NCBI GenBank assembly: GCA_043782365.1 | Contig: JAYWAO010000472.1 | Coordinates: forward strand, 1-26,110 | Length of the DNA: 26,110 bases | DNA from: CAIWCD01 sp043782365 | GTDB taxonomy: Bacteria > Myxococcota > Myxococcia > Myxococcales > 40CM-4-68-19 | Direction of reading: 5' to 3' | In this document: positions 1 through 7,739 of the stretch, one piece after another | Numbering within the stretch: the stretch's first letter is position 1 | Layout of the letters: each line of letters opens with the position of its first letter | The notes under the pieces: generated by a model | Told to the model about the DNA's origin: nothing | Seen by the model: the letters and a program-made list of their open reading frames with translations, nothing else | Database searches by the model: none | Translations under genes and position numbers: made by a program

Positions 1-1143
1 GCGCCGGTCGAGGACGAGGCGAAGGCGCGCCAGTGTGTGACTGCGTTCCTCGAGCAGCTCGGGCCCACCCGGCTGACGCGCGGCGCGCCGCTGAAGGCCC
101 CGCTCGCCTCGGGCGGCGGCGCGCAGGAGCGGGCGGGCTGGGTAGTGAAGACCGGCGCGGGCCTGCGGCTCGTCACCGCCTCCGGCAAAGGCTCGGTCAC
201 GCTGGCGATCCAGCTGGGCCACGTGGGCCGCGCCAACGAGCACGCGCTCTCGCACGACCCGCAGATCGCCGCCGCGCAGGAGCAGCTGCAGGGCCCGCTG
301 CTGGTCTGGGTGGGCGGCCGCGGCGCGGGTCCGGTGAAGGGCGCGGTGGTGCGCCTCGCCTGGTCGGCCAAGGCGCTCGACGCGCAGGGGCTGCTCCTGC
401 CCGCACCCGCGAAGAAGGATGCGCCGGTGCTGGCGCAGCTCTTGGATGGCGATTCGCCGCCCGTGTCTGCCTGCGGCCCGGCGCTCTTCTGCGCGCGCGC
501 CGCGCCCGGTCCGCTCCTGCGCGGGCTGCTCGAGCTGGGCCGCGGCGAGACGCTCGGCCGCGCCCTGCGCAGCAAGGCCCACCGCGAGCCGGTCGACCAG
601 CTTCTGCGCGCGCTCCTCGCCGGCGCGACGGGCGGCGCGCTCCTGCGCATCGACAGCTTCGAGCCGCGCCTCGTCGCGCAAGGCACCGCGCGCGACCTGG
701 GCAGCCTCGAGGTCCTCGCCGCCAGCGGCGCGGCCACCTCGACGCCGCTCCCCGGCGCCAACGAGGCGGGCGAGGTGATGCTCCCCGGCCCGCCCGCGGC
801 CTGCGCCGGCCTCGCCAAGGGCCTCGAGTGGCTGGCGTGGCCCTGCAGGCCCCCGGGGCCCGAGGTGGTCACCACCGGCGGCCCGCGCGAGCTGTGGCTG
901 CGGCTCGACACGCCGGCGCTCTGGAAGGCGCTCGGCCCCATCTCCGCGCTCGACGCGCTCAAGGGCCAGGCGGTGGGCACGCTGGTCGCGCTCAAGCTGC
1001 TCTGGGGTGGGCTGCTCGCGGTCTCCGGGCCCATCGAGCTGTCGCTGCGGCCACCTGCCGCAGCGGGCCTCCCCGCCGCGCTCACGGGCAGCCTCGCGCT
1101 CGACCTGCAGTGGCCTCTTCCGGGAAAGGCTGCGGCGCAGTAG
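1..1143 (+). CDS. C-terminal part of an unrecognised protein (5' end outside window)
   Basis: The reading frame is open from the first base of the window to TAG at 1141-1143, giving about 380 residues, so the true start probably lies upstream. A GTG at 37 could serve as a start, but the codons before it are coding-like. The protein is rich in Ala, Gly, Leu and Pro. I see no strong membrane helix and no motif I can name; two Cys pairs (the ACGPALFC region and the AACAGL/WPC region) could form disulphides if it is exported. Repeated short hydrophobic stretches followed by charged turns suggest an alpha/beta or beta-rich fold. Only 12 bases separate it from pccB, so co-transcription is likely, but that does not by itself give a function. 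Confidence 0.7.
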   Translation, partial: APVEDEAKARQCVTAFLEQLGPTRLTRGAPLKAPLASGGGAQERAGWVVKTGAGLRLVTASGKGSVTLAIQLGHVGRANEHALSHDPQIAAAQEQLQGPLLVWVGGRGAGPVKGAVVRLAWSAKALDAQGLLLPAPAKKDAPVLAQLLDGDSPPVSACGPALFCARAAPGPLLRGLLELGRGETLGRALRSKAHREPVDQLLRALLAGATGGALLRIDSFEPRLVAQGTARDLGSLEVLAASGAATSTPLPGANEAGEVMLPGPPAACAGLAKGLEWLAWPCRPPGPEVVTTGGPRELWLRLDTPALWKALGPISALDALKGQAVGTLVALKLLWGGLLAVSGPIELSLRPPAAAGLPAALTGSLALDLQWPLPGKAAAQ

Positions 1144-1155
1144 GTTCGGCGCCCC

Positions 1156-2730
1156 ATGAGCCAACCCACCTCCCAATCCGCGCGCGAGAAGCTGCTCTCC
1201 CTCGATGAGAAGGCCGAGCTCGGCGGCGGACGAGAGCGCATCGACAAGCAGCACCAGGAGGGCAAGCTCACCGCCCGCGAGCGCATCGAGCTCCTCCTCG
1301 ACCCGGGCTCGTTCATGGAGCTCGACAAGTTCAAGACCCACCGCTGCGCCGACTTCGGGATGGAGGAGAAGAAGATCCTCGGCGACGGGGTGGTCACGGG
1401 CTACGGCACCGTGGAAGGACGCCAGGTCTTCGTCTTCGCGCAGGACTTCACCGTCTTCGGCGGCAGCCTCTCGGGCGCCTACGCGGAGAAGATCTGCAAG
1501 GTGATGGATCTGGCGGTGAGCACGGGCTGCCCCGTCATCGGCCTCAACGACTCGGGCGGCGCGCGCATCCAGGAGGGCGTCGTCTCCCTCGCTGGCTACG
1601 CCGACATCTTCTACCGGAACGTCCAGACCTCGGGCGTGGTGCCGCAGCTCTCGGCCATCCTCGGCCCGTGCGCGGGCGGCGCCGTTTATAGTCCGGCCAT
1701 TACCGACTTCATCGTGATGGCGAAGAAGACCAGCTACATGTTCATCACCGGGCCCGACGTCATCAAGACGGTGACGCACGAGGAGGTCTCCAAGGAGGAC
1801 CTCGGCGGCGCGGCGACGCACAACTCGAAGAGCGGCGTGGCCCACTTCGCCTGCGAGGACGAGGCGGCGGCCATCCGCACCCTGCGCGAGCTGCTCAGCT
1901 TCCTCCCCTCCAACAACCTCGACGAGGCGCCCGCGGTGGCCACGCAGGACCCGCTCGACCGCCGTGACGAGGCGCTCAAGACGCTGGTCCCCGAGAACCC
2001 GAACAAGCCGTACGACATGAAGGAAGTGATCCGGGCGATCGTCGATGACAAGCACTTCCTGGAGGTGGCCGAGCACTACGCGAAGAACATCGTCATCGGC
2101 TTCGCGCGGCTCGGCGGCAAGAGCGTGGGCATCGTCGCCAACCAGCCCGCGTACCTCGCCGGCGTGCTCGACATCGACGCCAGCCGCAAGGCCGCGCGCT
2201 TCGTCCGCACCTGCGACGCGTTCAATGTCCCGCTGGTTACGTTTGTAGACGTGCCCGGTTTCCTCCCCGGCACGCAGCAGGAGTGGGGCGGGATCATCAC
2301 CCACGGCGCGAAGCTGCTCTACGCGTTCGCGGAGGCCACCGTCCCCAAGCTCACCGTCATCACGCGCAAGGCCTACGGCGGCGCCTACGACGTGATGGCG
2401 AGCAAGCACATCAAGGCCGACATCAACCTCGCCTGGCCGACGGCGGAGATCGCCGTGATGGGGCCCGAGGGGGCGGTGAACATCGTCTTCCGCAATGAGC
2501 TCAACGAGAAGGGCAAGGGCGGCGCGGGGGCGATGGAGGCGGCGCGCAAGGAGCTGGCGCAAGACTATCGGGATACGTTTGCCAATCCCTACAAGGCCGC
2601 GGAGCTGGGGTATGTGGACGAGGTGATCCTGCCCGAAGACACCCGGCCGCAGCTGTGCAGGGCGCTGGCGATGTTGAAGAACAAGCGGGCGGAGGTGCCG
2701 AAGCGCAAGCACGGGAACGTGCCGCTGTAG
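1156..2730 (+). CDS. pccB: Acyl-CoA/propionyl-CoA carboxylase carboxyltransferase (beta) subunit
   Basis: This 524-residue protein has the usual length of PccB-type carboxyltransferases, which move CO2 from carboxybiotin to propionyl-CoA (or acetyl-CoA) in the cytoplasm. Both crotonase-like halves are present. The N-terminal half has the HRCADFGM and NDSGGARIQEG segments and the GPCAGGAVYSPA oxyanion loop. The C-terminal half has DVPGFLPGTQQE, RKAYGGAYDVM and NLAWPTAEIAVMGPEGA. From memory of Streptomyces PccB, Asp in the GGAYDVM loop (here D412) goes with propionyl-CoA preference. ATG 1156 lies 12 bases after the previous stop without a clear ribosome-binding site. The matching biotin carboxylase and biotin carrier are encoded about 7.8 kb downstream at 10506-12610. 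Methylmalonyl-CoA mutase nearby supports the propionate role. Confidence 0.95.
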   Translation: MSQPTSQSAREKLLSLDEKAELGGGRERIDKQHQEGKLTARERIELLLDPGSFMELDKFKTHRCADFGMEEKKILGDGVVTGYGTVEGRQVFVFAQDFTVFGGSLSGAYAEKICKVMDLAVSTGCPVIGLNDSGGARIQEGVVSLAGYADIFYRNVQTSGVVPQLSAILGPCAGGAVYSPAITDFIVMAKKTSYMFITGPDVIKTVTHEEVSKEDLGGAATHNSKSGVAHFACEDEAAAIRTLRELLSFLPSNNLDEAPAVATQDPLDRRDEALKTLVPENPNKPYDMKEVIRAIVDDKHFLEVAEHYAKNIVIGFARLGGKSVGIVANQPAYLAGVLDIDASRKAARFVRTCDAFNVPLVTFVDVPGFLPGTQQEWGGIITHGAKLLYAFAEATVPKLTVITRKAYGGAYDVMASKHIKADINLAWPTAEIAVMGPEGAVNIVFRNELNEKGKGGAGAMEAARKELAQDYRDTFANPYKAAELGYVDEVILPEDTRPQLCRALAMLKNKRAEVPKRKHGNVPL

Positions 2731-2744
2731 GCGCTCCAGCGGGC

Positions 2745-2774
2745 TTGACTAGTCATCTCAGATGACCCCATGCT
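2745..2774 (+). promoter_or_regulatory. Probable promoter/operator of the toxin-antitoxin pair
   Basis: Two perfect palindromes overlap here: TGACTAGTCA (2746-2755) and GTCATCT-C-AGATGAC (2752-2766). A TTGACT at 2745-2750 resembles a -35 box. A weak CATGCT at 2769-2774 sits 18 bases further on as a possible -10. The stretch is much more AT-rich than its surroundings. Antitoxins of the Phd type commonly bind palindromes overlapping their own promoter, so an autoregulatory operator is the natural reading. The -10 assignment is weak. Confidence 0.5.
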
Positions 2775-2780
2775 CCGCTC

Positions 2781-3029
2781 ATGGCGCGCCCACCCCCCAC
2801 TGCAGTCACCGTCACCGATCTGAAGGCCCATGCGCTGGAGTTCGTCGCGCGGGTCAACCAGACCGGCGGCTCGCTGGTCATCACCAAGCGCGGCAAGCCG
2901 GTCGCCCAACTCGTGCCCTACCAGGCCAGGCACGCCGCAAAGCCGGGCGGCCTGCGCCACACGCTGGTGCGGATGGGTGACCTCGTGTCGCCCAGTTCCG
3001 AGGACGGCGAGTGGGAAGCCTCGCGGTGA
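2781..3029 (+). CDS. Type II antitoxin, Phd/YefM family
   Basis: This small protein of 82 residues has the Phd/YefM pattern. The N-terminal DNA-binding part begins VTVTDLKAHALEFVARVNQ and continues into the beta-hairpin LVITKRGKPVAQLVPY (about residues 32-47). The Ser/Glu-rich C-terminal tail is expected to wrap around the toxin. Such proteins neutralise the partner nuclease and repress their own operon. ATG 2781 follows a palindromic operator candidate but has no Shine-Dalgarno-like sequence. If the weak -10 at 2769-2774 is real, the transcript would start at or next to the ATG (a leaderless message). Its TGA overlaps the toxin GTG start at 3026-3028. Confidence 0.88.
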   Translation: MARPPPTAVTVTDLKAHALEFVARVNQTGGSLVITKRGKPVAQLVPYQARHAAKPGGLRHTLVRMGDLVSPSSEDGEWEASR

Positions 3030-3430
3030 GCGTGCTCCTCGACACTCACGTCTGGATCTGGTGGCACCTCGAGCCGACGAAGATCCCTGCCCGGCTGCAC
3101 AAGCTGATCAAGGCGGCGAGCGCGGACGACGACCTCTACCTCTCGGCCATCTCGCCCTGGGAGGTGGCCATGCTGGTGGAGAAGAAGCGCCTCGACCTGA
3201 CGATGGACGTGCAGGTGTGGGTCGAGCGCGCGCTGGAGGTACCGGGGTTGTCGGTCTATCCGCTCACTCCATCGGTGGCGGTCGCCTCTACGCGCTTGCC
3301 GTTTCCGATTCATCCGGATCCAGCCGATCGCATCATCGCCGCGACGGCGTTGGAGTTGGGAGCAACGCTCCTAACCCGTGATGAACGGCTGCTCGAGTGC
3401 GAGGGCCTGGCCACACGCTGGGTCGACTGA
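3026..3430 (+). CDS. vapC: PIN-domain toxin, VapC-like ribonuclease
   Basis: This 134-residue PIN-domain protein is probably a Mg-dependent RNase toxin. The four acidic residues of the PIN active site can be placed: D6 (LLDTHVW), E46 (SPWEVA), D101 (DPADRIIAATA) and D119 (LTRDERLL). All are intact, so the toxin looks active. I chose the GTG at 3026 because it overlaps the antitoxin stop as GTGA, typical of translational coupling. A GTG at 3011 in the same frame would add five residues. The pairing of a Phd-type antitoxin with a PIN toxin is common, and the RNA target cannot be read from the sequence. Confidence 0.9.
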   Translation: MSVLLDTHVWIWWHLEPTKIPARLHKLIKAASADDDLYLSAISPWEVAMLVEKKRLDLTMDVQVWVERALEVPGLSVYPLTPSVAVASTRLPFPIHPDPADRIIAATALELGATLLTRDERLLECEGLATRWVD

Positions 3431-3573
3431 CCGCAGCGCGGCCTGCCCGGCGTCCTGGACTACCTACGGCGTTCTCCCGAAACGTACGTCGCCGGAGGAG
3501 TTGCCATCAACGAAATCGAGTCTTGGCTTCTGTCGATTCGCTCCCCACCCGCCTCCTGATACTCACGTCGTCC

Positions 3574-4959
3574 ATGCCCGGCGACGCCTCCGTCCCCTCC
3601 CCCGCCCGCCGCCTCACCCTCCTCGACGCCCTCGGCATCGGCATCAACGGCGTGGTCGGCAGCGGCGTCTACCTCCTCGTCTCCCCGCTCGCCCAGCGGG
3701 CGGGCGCGGCGTCGGTGGCCGGCGTGGTCGCCTGCGGCCTGCTCTGCACGCTGATCGCCCTCTGCTTCGCCGAGCTCTCCTCGATGCACGAGCGCTCCGG
3801 CGGCCCGTATCTGTATGCGCGCGAGGCCTTCGGCCGGGTGGTGGGCTTCGCGGTGGGCTGGCTGGGCGCGGCCACGGGCCTGCTCGGCTTCGCCGCGGTG
3901 GCCAACGGCTTCGCCGCGACGCTGGCCCGCGGAGCGCCGTCGCTGGGCAGCCCCACCGCACGTGCGCTCGTCGCGCTGTCGATCGTCTTGCTCTTCGGCG
4001 GCATCAACCTCCTGGGCGTGCGCGCGGGCGGGCGCACCTCGACCGTCCTCTCGATCGCGAAGCTCGGCCCGCTCCTGCTCCTGGTGGTGCTCGGCCTGCC
4101 GCGGGTGACGCTGGCGGTGCTCGGTCAGGTCTTCGTCGCGCCGCCCATCGGCCCAGGTGGCGCGCCCGTGCCGTGGGGCCCTGCGGTGGCCTCGGCGGCC
4201 TTCCTCGCCATCTTCATGCACTCGGGCTTCGAGTACGCGGTGGTGCCCGCCGGCGAGATCCAGAACCCGCGCCGCAACGTGCCGCTCGCGGTGGTGGGCA
4301 GCCTGCTCTTCGCCTCGGCGCTCTACGCCGCGCTGCAAGTGGTCTCGCTCTCGGTGCTGCCCGACCTGGGCCACGCCCTCGCCCCCGGCGCGCAGGCCCG
4401 CGCCCAGCCGCTGCTCGACGTGGCGCAGGCGCTGCTCGGCGCCCCGGGTAACACTCTTCTCTCGCTGGCGGCGCTGGTCTCGATGCTCGGCTTCTGCGCG
4501 GGCGTGGCGCTGGTGGCGCCGCGCTACCTGGTGGCGCTCTCCCAGGACGACTACCTGCCGAAGGCCTTCGCGGCGCACTCGGCGCGCGGGACCCCTGCGC
4601 TCGCCATCGCGCTCTCGACCCTGCTCGTCTGCGGGCTCAGCCTGGCGCTCGGCTACACTTCCCTCGTCGACGCCAGCAACGTGGTGATCCTCTCGGGCTA
4701 CGCCCTCACCGCCCTCGCCGCGCTGGTGCTCCGCTTCCGGCAGCCCGCGGCGCACCGGCCCGTGCGGCTGCCGTTCGGCGCCTTGATCCCGGCCGCAGCG
4801 TGCCTCTCGGCCGTGCTGCTCCTCTGGCAGGCGCACCCGGCAGCCGCCGAGTGGAGGTTCACGCTGGAGCTCGACCTGCTCGGGCTCGCGCTCTGGGGCG
4901 CGACCGCGCTCTGGCGCAGGCTGCGCCCCGCGGTTGCCCACCTGCCTTCGTCGTCCTGA
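3574..4959 (+). CDS. APC-superfamily amino acid permease
   Basis: This is a 461-residue multi-pass inner-membrane protein with about twelve hydrophobic segments. The first segment contains LLDALGIGINGVVGSGVYLL, where the GIGxxxGSG-like glycine turn is the substrate-binding signature of APC transporters. The FMHSGFEYAVVPAGEIQNPRRNVP stretch (about residues 211-234) corresponds to the conserved loop around TM6. It probably exchanges or imports amino acids or polyamines by proton or substrate antiport; the substrate cannot be told. ATG 3574 is chosen because high-GC third positions begin there and the preceding 140 bases look non-coding. The frame is open further upstream, so a TTG near 3524 is an alternative. 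Spacer 3431-3573 holds no other gene that I can support. Confidence 0.85.
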   Translation: MPGDASVPSPARRLTLLDALGIGINGVVGSGVYLLVSPLAQRAGAASVAGVVACGLLCTLIALCFAELSSMHERSGGPYLYAREAFGRVVGFAVGWLGAATGLLGFAAVANGFAATLARGAPSLGSPTARALVALSIVLLFGGINLLGVRAGGRTSTVLSIAKLGPLLLLVVLGLPRVTLAVLGQVFVAPPIGPGGAPVPWGPAVASAAFLAIFMHSGFEYAVVPAGEIQNPRRNVPLAVVGSLLFASALYAALQVVSLSVLPDLGHALAPGAQARAQPLLDVAQALLGAPGNTLLSLAALVSMLGFCAGVALVAPRYLVALSQDDYLPKAFAAHSARGTPALAIALSTLLVCGLSLALGYTSLVDASNVVILSGYALTALAALVLRFRQPAAHRPVRLPFGALIPAAACLSAVLLLWQAHPAAAEWRFTLELDLLGLALWGATALWRRLRPAVAHLPSSS

Positions 4960-5010
4960 ACGGGCCGAGCTGCCCAGCGCCCACCTGGCCCCAAGCCTTG
5001 ACGGGTCGTG

Positions 5011-5133
5011 CTACCGACGGGGACCCGCACCCTCGGCTACGCGCACCGCCGTGCGCGCCTCCAGCTCCCAGAACTTCCTCCACCACCGCGACAACGCGCC
5101 CAACGCCCTCTGCACCGCCGGCGTCCGTTCCAT
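5011..5133 (-). CDS. Small Trp/Arg-rich protein, 40 residues, unrecognised
   Basis: The minus-strand frame starting at ATG 5133 encodes MERTPAVQRALGALSRWWRK followed by FWELEARTAVRVAEGAGPRR. Of its 40 sense codons, 35 end in G or C, which matches the real genes of the window. The codons upstream of this ATG in the same frame (back to an ATG at 5169) do not, which favours the shorter form. A GAGAG purine run lies about six bases upstream. The peptide would form one amphipathic, positively charged helix with three Trp residues, so peripheral membrane or nucleic-acid binding is possible. I recognise no family. It could still be a chance ORF, because minus-strand shadow frames in GC-rich DNA can look coding. 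Confidence 0.45.
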   Translation of the reverse strand: MERTPAVQRALGALSRWWRKFWELEARTAVRVAEGAGPRR

Positions 5134-5173
5134 CGTGTCTCTCGCTCTCGTGTTTGTGTCCTTGAGCATCTCC

Positions 5174-5191
5174 GCCCGGCGCAGGCCGGGC
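5174..5191. repeat. Perfect 7-base inverted repeat (hairpin)
   Basis: GCCCGGC (5174-5180), loop GCAG, GCCGGGC (5185-5191). It lies about 40 bases upstream of the small minus-strand gene and could form a hairpin in that gene's leader. No T-tract follows on either strand, so a simple intrinsic terminator is unlikely. Confidence 0.4.
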
Positions 5192-5349
5192 AACCGGGAG
5201 TGCTGCGGCACGACGCCCGAGAGCGCTCCCCAGCCGCGCAAGCTTTGCGGGCCTCCTGCCGATCAGGCCGGTGCTCGCCACCGTCCTGTCGCCCGCACCG
5301 CCCGCACCGCCCCTTGCCCGCGCCGGGCTTTGCGCCGATCCTCGCCTTC

Positions 5350-6084
5350 GTGCCCTCGCGCAACGCGGACCCCCTCTCGCTGGCCGCGGCGCTCTTCTCT
5401 CCGCTGCGCTGGCTGCTCCTGCCGCTCGCGATGTGCGCGCTGCTCGCGGTCGGCATCCACGCCGCCGCCGACGTGCTCAGCGACCAGTTCCTCACGCTGG
5501 TCGACCGCGTCGACGCGGCCTTCGACTCGCTCTTCTCGCTCTGGAGCGTCACCGCGCCGCTGGTGGACCTGGTCGGCTTCTCCGAGCGGACCTTCCTCGC
5601 CCGCTCGGCGGCGCTGGTCCTGGAGCTGCTCGCCGGACTCTACGTGGCCTTCCCTGCGCTCGGCTACGACGAGGTGGAGGGCGAGGTGCAGCGCGCCCTC
5701 GACGCCGCACGGCGGGTCTGGAAGCGGCCCGCGCTGCTGCCGCTCTCGCGCGTGCCGTTCACCGCGGCGTTCGCGCTCGCGGGCGCCTGCAGCGTGGCCC
5801 GGCTCGCGCACGGCTCGCTCTACACCTCGCTGCGCTTCCTGGGCGCCGGGGCCGCGCAGCACCTCGCATCGTTCGGCGCGATCCTGGTGCTGCTGGGCGT
5901 GCTCGCGACGATCGCCTGGCGGGCCGCGCTGCACGAGCTGGTGCGCACGCAGCAGCAGGCGCAGGCCGAAGCGGTCACGCCCCGGCAGCGCGTCACCCAT
6001 GGGCTCTTCGCCGCCGCCCTTCTCTCTCCGCTGGCGCTGGCGGCCATCTTGCGCGCCGCGCCGCTGGCGTCGTTCTTCCGATGA
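5350..6084 (+). CDS. Multi-pass membrane protein of unknown function
   Basis: This is an integral membrane protein of about 244 residues with roughly five hydrophobic segments (near 14-35, 85-105, 135-155, 165-190 and 215-235). Between the first and second lies an acidic stretch (SDQFLTLVDRVDAAFDSL), and an ERTFLARSAALVLE segment opens the second. It contains no motif that I recognise. GTG 5350 is the best start: coding-like codon use begins about there, while the frame upstream gives an Arg/Pro/His-rich shadow. A TTG near 5313 is an alternative. Its TGA overlaps the ATG of the M23 peptidase (ATGA at 6081-6084), so the two are almost certainly co-translated. A role in anchoring or regulating the envelope peptidase is a reasonable guess from context only. 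Confidence 0.7.
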   Translation: MPSRNADPLSLAAALFSPLRWLLLPLAMCALLAVGIHAAADVLSDQFLTLVDRVDAAFDSLFSLWSVTAPLVDLVGFSERTFLARSAALVLELLAGLYVAFPALGYDEVEGEVQRALDAARRVWKRPALLPLSRVPFTAAFALAGACSVARLAHGSLYTSLRFLGAGAAQHLASFGAILVLLGVLATIAWRAALHELVRTQQQAQAEAVTPRQRVTHGLFAAALLSPLALAAILRAAPLASFFR

Positions 6085-7115
6085 GCGCCCACACGCCACA
6101 TCGCTTTCCGCAGCGGGCCCAGCTGCGCGCCCGGCCTCGCGGGCTGCTCGCTTCGCTGCGAGAGTCAGGCGAGGCGCTCTGCGCCCTGCTCTGCCTCTGG
6201 GCCGCGTGGGCCCACACGCCGCCAGGGGCGCTCTTGCGCACCGCCGTGGCGAAGGTGCTCGGGACGCGCGCCGCTGCCAGGCCATTGCTGTCGTATTACT
6301 CGGCTGGCGTCTATCAACCCTCAGCTCGGACGCTGGAACCTCCGGCGCCGCCGCCGCGGGCGCTGCAGCCGGCGGAGGCGTTGGGATATGGCGCGTGGAT
6401 CGTCCTGACGGGCCTCGACGAGGCCGACCGCGCCGGGGTCGCGGCCTACGCGGCTGGCGAGGGCACGCGCGGCGACCTCGTCGACGCGAAGGCGGGCCCC
6501 GCCCTGCTGGGGTCGCTCCTGCACAAGCTCTCGGCGCGCTTCGGCTCCGACGACCTGGCGGCCGTGGCGCTCTATTGCGGTAATGAGGCTGCGGGATATG
6601 CCGCGCGGGCCGCAGGCGCCCACGCGTCCCTGGAAGAGCTCGCGCGCGTGCTGCCCGAGCGGCTCTGCGAGGACACCGACCTCGCCGGGCAGACGCTCCA
6701 GCAGGCCACCGCCGCGGGCCTCTCCTGGCCCGTGGCCGAGAGCGCGCGGCTGACCTCGCCGTTCGGCGATCGCAACCACCCCGTGCTCGGCGCCGCCCGT
6801 CAGCACAGAGGTGTCGACCTCTCGGTGCCCGTCGGCACTCCGGTGCACGCGGCGGGTGGCGCGCGCGTGCGCAGGGCGAGCGAGGACGACGTCAACGGCC
6901 GCATCCTGGTGCTCGACCACGGCCACGGCGTCAGCACGCTCTACCTGCACAACGACGAGCTCTTGGTGAGCCGCGGCAGCACGGTGGCGCGGCAGGAGGT
7001 GATCGCGAAGTCGGGCAACACCGGCCGCTCCACCGGCCCGCACCTCCACTACCAGCTCGAATTGGGCGGGACGGCGGTGGACCCGCTGCGCTATCGCCCG
7101 GGGCGCGCGAGGTAG
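6081..7115 (+). CDS. M23-family (LytM-type) metallopeptidase, envelope protein
   Basis: This 344-residue protein ends in a complete M23 peptidase domain (about residues 225-340). The Zn ligands H242 and D246 lie in QHRGVDLSVPVGTPVHA, and H321/H323 in GPHLHYQLE, with the catalytic-region H290 in TLYLHND. All are present, so it should be an active peptidoglycan endopeptidase that cuts peptide crosslinks. Residues about 30-55 (LCALLCLWAAWAHTPPGALL) form one weak hydrophobic segment that could anchor it in the inner membrane. The middle part (about 95-210) contains KLSARFGSDDLAAVALYCGN, which faintly recalls the end of soluble lytic transglycosylase domains but lacks the AYNAG motif. ATG 6081 overlaps the preceding stop, indicating coupling to the membrane protein. 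Confidence 0.88.
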   Translation: MSAHTPHRFPQRAQLRARPRGLLASLRESGEALCALLCLWAAWAHTPPGALLRTAVAKVLGTRAAARPLLSYYSAGVYQPSARTLEPPAPPPRALQPAEALGYGAWIVLTGLDEADRAGVAAYAAGEGTRGDLVDAKAGPALLGSLLHKLSARFGSDDLAAVALYCGNEAAGYAARAAGAHASLEELARVLPERLCEDTDLAGQTLQQATAAGLSWPVAESARLTSPFGDRNHPVLGAARQHRGVDLSVPVGTPVHAAGGARVRRASEDDVNGRILVLDHGHGVSTLYLHNDELLVSRGSTVARQEVIAKSGNTGRSTGPHLHYQLELGGTAVDPLRYRPGRAR

Positions 7116-7124
7116 ACTCCGCCG

Positions 7125-7739
7125 ATGTCCCACGACCCGCACCAGGGCTTCTTCTCCTTCTGGTCCCGCTTCTACGAGGCGACGCCGCTGCTCGGGCCGC
7201 TCATCCGCGCCCAGCAGGACCTCGCGCTCGCGCGCCTCGCAGCGCGGCCTGGGGAGAAGCTCCTCGACCTCGGCTGCGGGCCAGGCCGTGGCCTCACCGC
7301 GCTGCGCGGCGCTGGCTGCACGCCGGTCGGGCTCGACACCTCGGCCGAGATGCTGCGCGAAGCCCGCCACGCCGCAGCGGTGGTCCGCGCCTCGGCGGCG
7401 CTGCTCCCGCTCCGGTCGGACGTGCTCGACGGGATCCTCTGCACCAACTCCTTCCACCACTATCCGGAGCCGCTGGCGACGCTGCGCGAGCTGCGCCGCG
7501 TCCTCAAGCCCGGCGGGCGGCTGGTGCTGGTGGACCCGAATGCCGAGAGTATCGGAGCGCGATTGGCCATCTATGGCGGCGAGGCGCTCACCTTCGGCCT
7601 CGACGTGCACCTGCACACACGGGCGGCGTGGCGGGCGATGTGCCGCGACGCGGGCTTCGCCAGCTGCGAGGTGGAGAAGCTGGGCGGGCCGCTCGGGGAG
7701 CTGGCGGCGACCTCGCTCATGGTGACGGCCCGGGCCTGA
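7125..7739 (+). CDS. Class I SAM-dependent methyltransferase
   Basis: This 204-residue protein carries the methyltransferase_11 pattern. Motif I is LLDLGCGPGRGLTAL (about residues 46-60), the acidic residue ending strand 2 is in PVGLDTSAEML, motif II is in LDGILCTNSFHHYPEP, and motif III is LRRVLKPGGRLVLVDPN. It should bind S-adenosylmethionine; the substrate cannot be inferred, although the type resembles UbiE/small-molecule methyltransferases. It starts 9 bases after the M23 gene and could be the last gene of that transcript. Its last 23 bases (7717-7739) overlap the 3' end of the convergent P-type ATPase gene. Confidence 0.88.
   Translation: MSHDPHQGFFSFWSRFYEATPLLGPLIRAQQDLALARLAARPGEKLLDLGCGPGRGLTALRGAGCTPVGLDTSAEMLREARHAAAVVRASAALLPLRSDVLDGILCTNSFHHYPEPLATLRELRRVLKPGGRLVLVDPNAESIGARLAIYGGEALTFGLDVHLHTRAAWRAMCRDAGFASCEVEKLGGPLGELAATSLMVTARA

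Larger units (their letters stand above)
4960..5349. other. 390-base spacer with a small minus-strand gene and a hairpin
   Basis: Plus-strand frames here have poor codon bias, and their translations are Arg/Pro/His-rich shadows. The only coding-like stretch is the minus-strand ORF 5011-5133. A perfect 7-base inverted repeat lies at 5174-5191. I see no tRNA, terminator with T-tract or transposon end. Confidence 0.6.

Noticed and set aside
3431..3573. A leader peptide after GGAGGAG at about 3496-3502
   Set aside because: The frame following the purine run would start at GTT or a poorly spaced TTG, and the next codons show no bias or run of one amino acid.
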